Positions 59,137 to 64,000 of a DNA stretch of 64,000 nucleotides are shown here, in pieces (within the stretch, counting starts at the first letter, position 1; each line of letters begins with the position of its first letter). Source of the stretch: Combretum micranthum (lineage: Eukaryota > Streptophyta > Magnoliopsida > Myrtales > Combretaceae); assembly GCA_024138025.1 (NCBI GenBank), contig JAMXBD010000691.1, positions 620,001 to 684,000 on the forward strand, written 5' to 3'. The notes under the pieces are model-generated. The model did not search any database. It was not told the origin of the DNA and worked only from the letters and a program-made list of their open reading frames with translations. A program made the position numbers and the translations under genes.

Positions 59137-59880
59137 CTAATTGCAAGGCTGCAATTACTCCAATGAATGTCAATGAAAAATTGCAGCTAGAGGATGGTAC
59201 AAGAAGGCCGATGCAAGGAATTTTAGAAGCCTAGTTGGTGGTTTGATTTATTTAACACACCAGGCCCGACATTGCATTTGCTGTTGGTGTGGTTTCCAGA
59301 TTTATGCATAATCCAACAAGACAACATTTTGGAGCTGCTAAGAGAATTCTTCGCTATATAGCTGGAACTCAAGACTTTGGAATTTGGTATTCAAATGTTG
59401 CTGTTTTTAAATTAATTGGCTTCACTGACAGTGATTGGGCAGGGTCCTTAGATGATAGGAGGAGCACTTCAGGCTTTGTCTTCAATTTTGGGTCAGGTAC
59501 AGTAACATGGAGCTCAAAAAAACAAGCAGTGACAGCACTTTCCACTTCAGAAGCAGAATATGTGGCTGCCACTTCTTCAGCCTGTCAAGCAATATGGCTT
59601 AGAAGATTATTAGCTGACATGGATCAAGAACAAAAGGAGGCAACTGAAATTTTCTGTGATAATAGATCAACTATTGCAATTACGAAGAATCCAGCCTTGC
59701 ATGGAAGAACAAAACACATTGACATTCGATTTCACTTTATAAGAGATTTAGTTTCAGATGGTCTCATAACTTTGAAGTTTTGCAGCAGTCATGACAAATG
59801 GCAGATATCTTCACCAAGTCATTACCTTATGAAAAGCATGTCAAATTCAGAACTCAACTTGGGGTATGCAATTATGAATC
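59137..59880 (+). pseudogene. Copia 2 RT end and RNase H, out of frame
   Basis: The remaining RT and RNase H text ([56 protein letters not shown]) is intact in 59289-59790. It is displaced by the deletions at 59100, 59202 and 59262 and altered near its end by a missing G at about 59794. Catalytic residues are conserved. Confidence 0.88.
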
Positions 59881-59889
59881 AAGGGGGAG
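59880..59889 (+). other. Polypurine tract of copia 2
   Basis: caagggggag directly before the 3' LTR. Confidence 0.85.
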
Positions 59890-60203
59890 TGTTGAAAGAA
59901 GTTACTGATTCAAAATTGACAGCTCATCACTTTTAGACTTGGTCTTTGTTAGTCTTTTTTCTATTCCTTATTTTTTGTATTTTCTGTTAGTCAAATAAGT
60001 CTGATTTAGTGCCTAAAATTTCTGCCTTTCAGTTGAAGAATTTTTTCCGTTATTTTCTTCATGTTCTGCAGACTATAAAAGGGTCTTCCTATGATGAATA
60101 AATATATATATAGATTCTTCACAAATATTGCATCTGTTCTCTGCTCTATTTATTGCATCTGTTCTCTGCTTTTTTTTTTCGGTTCACTGCTTTGTTCCCA
60201 ACA
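59890..60203 (+). repeat. 3' LTR of copia 2
   Basis: Nearly identical to 55502-55816; differs in a T-run and in an AT-rich spot near 60100. Confidence 0.95.
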
Positions 60204-60615
60204 GTATTACCGGGACAAATCCATCCCTAGTATGTGAAGAGATGAGTGGGCTTCCTTCTTGGCTCAGAGGTTTATCGTCTGTCGTATTACCAGTGCTGTT
60301 ACCTGAAAATTTAATTGGAAGATTGATGGTGATCGTTCCTATACCCCCGAGATAATCTTGAACTGGAACCAATAAATTAAGCACCCGCAAGTCGAACTTC
60401 TTTAGAAAGGTATCATTTTGCCGACATTCTATCTCGAACCAGTCATTCCAAAAACAGCCACTTCCGATTCCAAAAGGAAAGGGAATTCGTATATTTCCAC
60501 AAAATTCTTGGCATCCGGTTTTGGCGTACCTAGGAGTAGCAGCATCTGCTTCTATAGCTATTAAATATAAAAGAAGAAAACCAAAGATACATAGAACAGA
60601 TTTCTTAATGTTCAT
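60204..60615 (-). CDS. WAK-like gene exon 1, 5' part
   Basis: The ATG at 60615 opens a typical signal peptide (MNIKKSVLCIFGFLLLYLIA, cleavage likely after EADA). The galacturonan-binding WAK motif follows: CQEFCGNIRIPFPFGIGSGC, then FWNDWFEIEC. After the LPIKFSGNSTGNTT segment the protein goes almost at once to the GFVPVIL motif. The Cys-rich stretch that normally lies between (with a GC...C...CC pattern, some 60 residues or more) is missing. The reading frame ends in copia LTR sequence at 60184. Confidence 0.9.
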
Positions 60616-61384
60616 GTTTATAATTGGGTGGACTTATAGCTAGAAGGTTGTCTTCAGGTTTTGCCAGTCTAAATCCATTCATTTACTACTTATAGGACTG
60701 CTTTTCTGTTTCTTTGAAAGGTATAAGTGATGATGTTTCCTCGAAAGTGCTAAGCTTCCTGCCTTAGGAACTAGGAAGTTGATATCAAATTATCAATAGC
60801 TCTAAATTGGAAAAAAGATGGAATAACTATTGACGGTAGGATAAAATTTTTAATTTTTTTGGACAATATATAATTTGGTTTTTTTATCTTTTAGTTTTGT
60901 TTTAATTTAGTGTTTCTTTTAACAGAAAAATCAACGACCACTTACATTTTTTTTTATATGTTGATGTCTGTATTTTAGTTTTAATACACTTTAGTGTTTA
61001 TACGTTTTTTTATATTTTGATTTTCATACATTTGAGTGTTTATTTATTGATTAGTTTATCAAAAACTAATATCTTATTTTTAATTGATGATTATTTTAAA
61101 AATTAAAAAAAATATATGTTTTTGTAAACTAATTTCAATTGTAAATAACTTTCACTAGTGATGTTTGATTTTGATAAAATCTTGTATGTTAGAAACTTAT
61201 TACTATCTACTTTATTTGAAAATATAAGATTTTTTTATGTATTTGTATTTGAAGACTACATGGATCAAGTAAAATTTTAAAATTGCTATGATTGTAGTTT
61301 AGGTATTGTTTGGTCTTGTATCATGAATTCCAAAAGTCATTGAATACCTATATACATTATGTTAAATGTTGTCATAAAATTTAA
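60616..61384 (-). promoter_or_regulatory. Upstream region of the WAK-like gene
   Basis: The reverse strand has ctataagtag at about 60683-60692, some 70-80 bases before the ATG, a possible TATA box. The rest is AT-rich with no element that I can name. Confidence 0.3.
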
Positions 61385-62905
61385 AAAGTGACTTCACTTC
61401 ACCTTCGGATAGAGATACTTACAGGACTTCTTCGCGAGACATTGCCTCTGAAAAGATTGAAACACTTGGAAATATCAAGGCTCAATGGACTGAGTCTAGA
61501 AAACCACAAAATAAGACCAATAGAGAGTCAATCCATTCATATTTGGAGTCTTTTTTCTTTTTCTTTTTTTTTTCCATCCAGTATTTCGGTCCAGTTAGCA
61601 CTAGTCAATCCATCATCGTTCTTACAATTTGAAGACGCAGAAAGGGGTCCCGGTTTCATTGCTAGCAAGTTCGGTAAACACGTTGAGCATTGGTCCATTA
61701 AAAAATAAGAAACAATAGGTCCATTCAAAAAAAAAAAGAAACAATATGGGGGAGTTGTTTAAGGAAACTTCCCTGGTTTCATTACAAGATCATATGCTAG
61801 TATTATTAAAATTAAATTAATTATAAAAAAATTAATATAAAAATTTTAATAGATTCTATCATGATTAGAAAAGATTTGAACCATTTATTAATATGAAGAG
61901 ATTGCTTCTGTTGTTACCACTATGAGACCATAGAAATTTTTTTAATTGTAAAATATCCCCTCAACTTCACTTATACTGGATTTCACCTTTTAAAACTTTT
62001 ATCTATATGTGGCATCTACCACCACCACTACAAAATTAATAATAATAACAACAACAGCAATTGACATTTATATGGACAAGCAGTGATAATAATGGATTTT
62101 CTTTTGCTTTTCTTTTTCCAAAATAAATCTTTTAAATTTATTTGCTTAGTTTACCCCATTAAAAAGTGTTATGTATAATAAATAGTTGAGAGTTTAAGAA
62201 ATAAAATGATGCCATAATTATATCTCAAGGTATTTTAAAAACTCTAAACAATCTCAATTGATTTGTAAATTAAGAGAAATAAATCATTGATAAATACCAA
62301 AGATATTTGTACAAATGATATTGATAGTGGATAATTTTATAATTCATATTTTACAAACAACCGTACATGTTGGAATAATATTACAATTATGCGTTATTGT
62401 TGTCAAAGTCGTACTGGCAAAGACGATTTGATTTAGGTTAATGCTACATTGGGCCAGTAAAACAATTACAACTTAGTTTGGCACTTGGAGGGTTGTCTAG
62501 TGTGACTATTTCAGCGTTAGTGAATCTTTTACAATTGATTTATGATATTGAAGAATCAACTATACATTTTATCAGTTGATTCATTTGGTTTCATTGAGTA
62601 GGCTTCTTTAGTGCTTTTTACCCTAGATGTTGCTTCATATGTATATTATAACTCATCCCATATTTGTTTAGCAGTCTAAGAAGTGTAAATATTTCTAAAA
62701 TTATTTTTTTAAGCCACAATGCAAAATATTCATAATAATTTCATTTTATTGAATTCTTTCTATTCTACTTTAGTGTTGTCTCCATGTTCCTTTCCTTCTA
62801 TCCTAATAGGACCTTTATTAACTATATTTTATAGAAGTCTATTTTATCCTTTCAAAAACATTTTCATTCTACACTTCTAATAAGAATGATTATTTTGGTT
62901 ACATC
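61385..62905. repeat. Dispersed duplicate R4 with copia gag relic
   Basis: Right-hand partner of R1 (4870-5910) and partly of R3 (39640-40180). The minus-strand copia gag relic at about 62440-62905 begins partway into gag and has no primer site, yet joins the flanking non-element sequence at the same place as in R1 (near aaaacaattacaa). The 61600-62300 portion is absent from R1. Confidence 0.6.
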
Positions 62906-62910
62906 CTATT

Positions 62911-64000
62911 GGTCAAATCAATAATATTAAGATTTAATGAAACTAAGATAAAATAAACCTATAAAAATTAATATTTCGAGTATGTCTTCAATTAAGCAAA
63001 AATTGAAATGAAACCATATTTAATACTCATGTCTTGAAAATTAAGATTTATCGAGAATTTTTTTCTTTTTGGAAAAAAGCAAAATAAATAATAAAAATAC
63101 ATTCAATAGAAACCTTGCCATAAACCATAACTACTATAAAGATAAAAGAATTAAGATTTATTGTCTAATTAAAAAAGTTTAGTTTCTTTCGAAACATATC
63201 ATGAGCTTTTACGGTTACTAAATCAAAATAAAATTTAAATTTAGGAATAAGGAAAAATTAGAGCAAGTTTGAAAATCATCCCGTGTCATACTCGGCAAAC
63301 TTAATTGTGAAGCACCTAAGGAAAAAAAAAAAATCCTTGCACGTCAAGCAAGAATTTGTGGCCTAATAAGTGAACTGTAATCACGTCTCCAAGGAGACTT
63401 TGACTTCTGCTGGGTAGATTTGCTTCTTTTGGAAGCAAGTGTCTTATCTATTTCTCTGTTTCTATATATATAGGTGTATATACGGAAAAGACTTATCTCA
63501 TATTACGGACAGATGGGATTAGAAAGATATTATATATTCTTTGAAGAGATATAAATAGATTTTGCTAGGTTGTCTTTACTTTTGAAGTACTTTAAAATAC
63601 GTAGAGTTTAAAAAAAAGGAAAAAAATTTGCTCCCTCTTGTTATAAATTGTTTTAGGCGCACTGATTTGGCTAATCACCGTAGCTATCAAAGAAGAATTA
63701 AAGGGACAACAATAATTCAAATCTTACCAGGGTATCTTTCCTTTATCAGGAATCAATAGCAGGTAATTTATAAACTTTCTTTATATTTAAAAGGTCATTT
63801 ATAAAGAAGTATTTTTTTCAGTTTCCACAATAGTTTTAAACGAACATATATTATATTATACGATAGTTATGAGTCTATTCGAAAAATTAATATATTGTAT
63901 TGGGTAACATATTTGGTATGAAATATATAAATATATATAGGGGTTCCTACTTTGAATATTGTGGCATATTTAAAAGCAATATTTTAAACCTCTGATGCTA
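62911..64000. other. AT-rich intergenic sequence
   Basis: No gene, terminal repeat or motif recognised. Confidence 0.4.

Larger units (their letters stand above)
55502..60203 (+). mobile_element. Young copia element 2 (inside WAK-like exon 1)
   Basis: 4702 bp, LTRs of 315 and 314 bp, flanked by gtatt at 55497-55501 and 60204-60208. Same family, orientation and structure as copia 1, with only a handful of base changes across the interior. Both of its LTRs share a two-base deletion (catcacttttag for catcacttcttag) relative to copia 1, which shows that it is a separate insertion and not a collapsed duplicate. Single- or double-base deletions at 55902, 59100, 59202, 59262 and 59794 break its frame. 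Confidence 0.95.
53685..60615 (-). pseudogene. WAK-like receptor kinase gene split by a copia element
   Basis: Three exons on the minus strand: exon 1 (60615-60204 continuing at 55496-55272), exon 2 (55126-55013) and exon 3 (54871-53685), with GT-AG introns of 145 and 141 bp. The coding lengths 412+225+114+1187 sum to 1938 nt, exactly 646 codons including stop. The exon 1 halves join in frame across one copy of the gtatt duplication, so the gene was intact at insertion. The family comprises plasma-membrane receptors with a galacturonan-binding extracellular region and cytosolic Ser/Thr kinase. At 645 residues it is shorter than usual WAKs (roughly 700-780). As it stands, the transcript from the native start meets a stop 7 codons into the copia LTR. 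Confidence 0.9.

Overview
This is an AT-rich, repeat-dense eukaryotic nuclear window, almost certainly from a flowering plant (a eudicot by general character). It holds plant Ty1/copia and Ty3/gypsy LTR retrotransposons primed by initiator-Met tRNA, plant L1-type LINEs, MULE-type DNA transposons with 9-bp target duplications, and one wall-associated-kinase (WAK)-like receptor gene with three GT-AG exons. I see no prokaryotic gene, CRISPR array, rRNA or tRNA gene. Nearly everything outside the WAK-like gene is transposable-element sequence or its decay, and most boundaries below were fixed by finding TG...CA ends, primer sites and target-site duplications (TSDs) by eye.

Left part (1-20963). 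A chimeric LTR element (176-4736) has a copia 5' LTR, gag and protease joined in frame to a gypsy reverse transcriptase/integrase and a gypsy 3' LTR. It is followed by a segment also found at the far right end (4870-5910) that contains a copia gag relic. A LINE reverse transcriptase (from 6783) is then split by a 13-kb minus-strand gypsy element (7010-20001, TSD tccca). That element is itself split by a second minus-strand gypsy element (8026-14145, TSD gacag/gatag) and by a solo LTR (14521-15948, TSD cacac). The LINE resumes at 20007 and ends in poly(A) near 20963, so the nesting is three insertion levels deep.

Middle part (20100-48900). A segment of about 2.2 kb is tandemly duplicated (20108-22320 and 22325-27350). 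The second copy is interrupted by a MULE-like element (23967-26700) that carries a coding fragment resembling a captured host exon, in turn interrupted by a solo LTR. A minus-strand LINE, AT-rich intergenic DNA, MITEs and diverged duplicates follow. Three solo LTRs of one gypsy family (24437-26047, 35311-37467, 45441-47376) share a short coding-like patch behind a splice-acceptor-like sequence. A gag-only gypsy derivative (42318-44795) carries a Lys/Glu/Val-rich reading frame where pol should be.

Right part (48898-64000). Two nearly identical, young copia elements in the same orientation (48898-53607, TSD aaagg; 55502-60203, TSD gtatt) sit in or beside the minus-strand WAK-like gene (60615-53685). 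One lies in exon 1 and the other just beyond the stop codon. Without the insertion, the exon lengths sum to 1938 nt (646 codons including stop), so the gene was intact when the exon 1 element arrived. Upstream lies the right-hand copy of the duplicated segment seen at 4870-5910.

No clear new biological system is evident. The best leads are the copia-gypsy chimera, the conserved peptide patch inside the solo LTRs, the candidate Pack-MULE, the gag-plus-novel-ORF element, and a GC-rich module shared by LTRs of different families.
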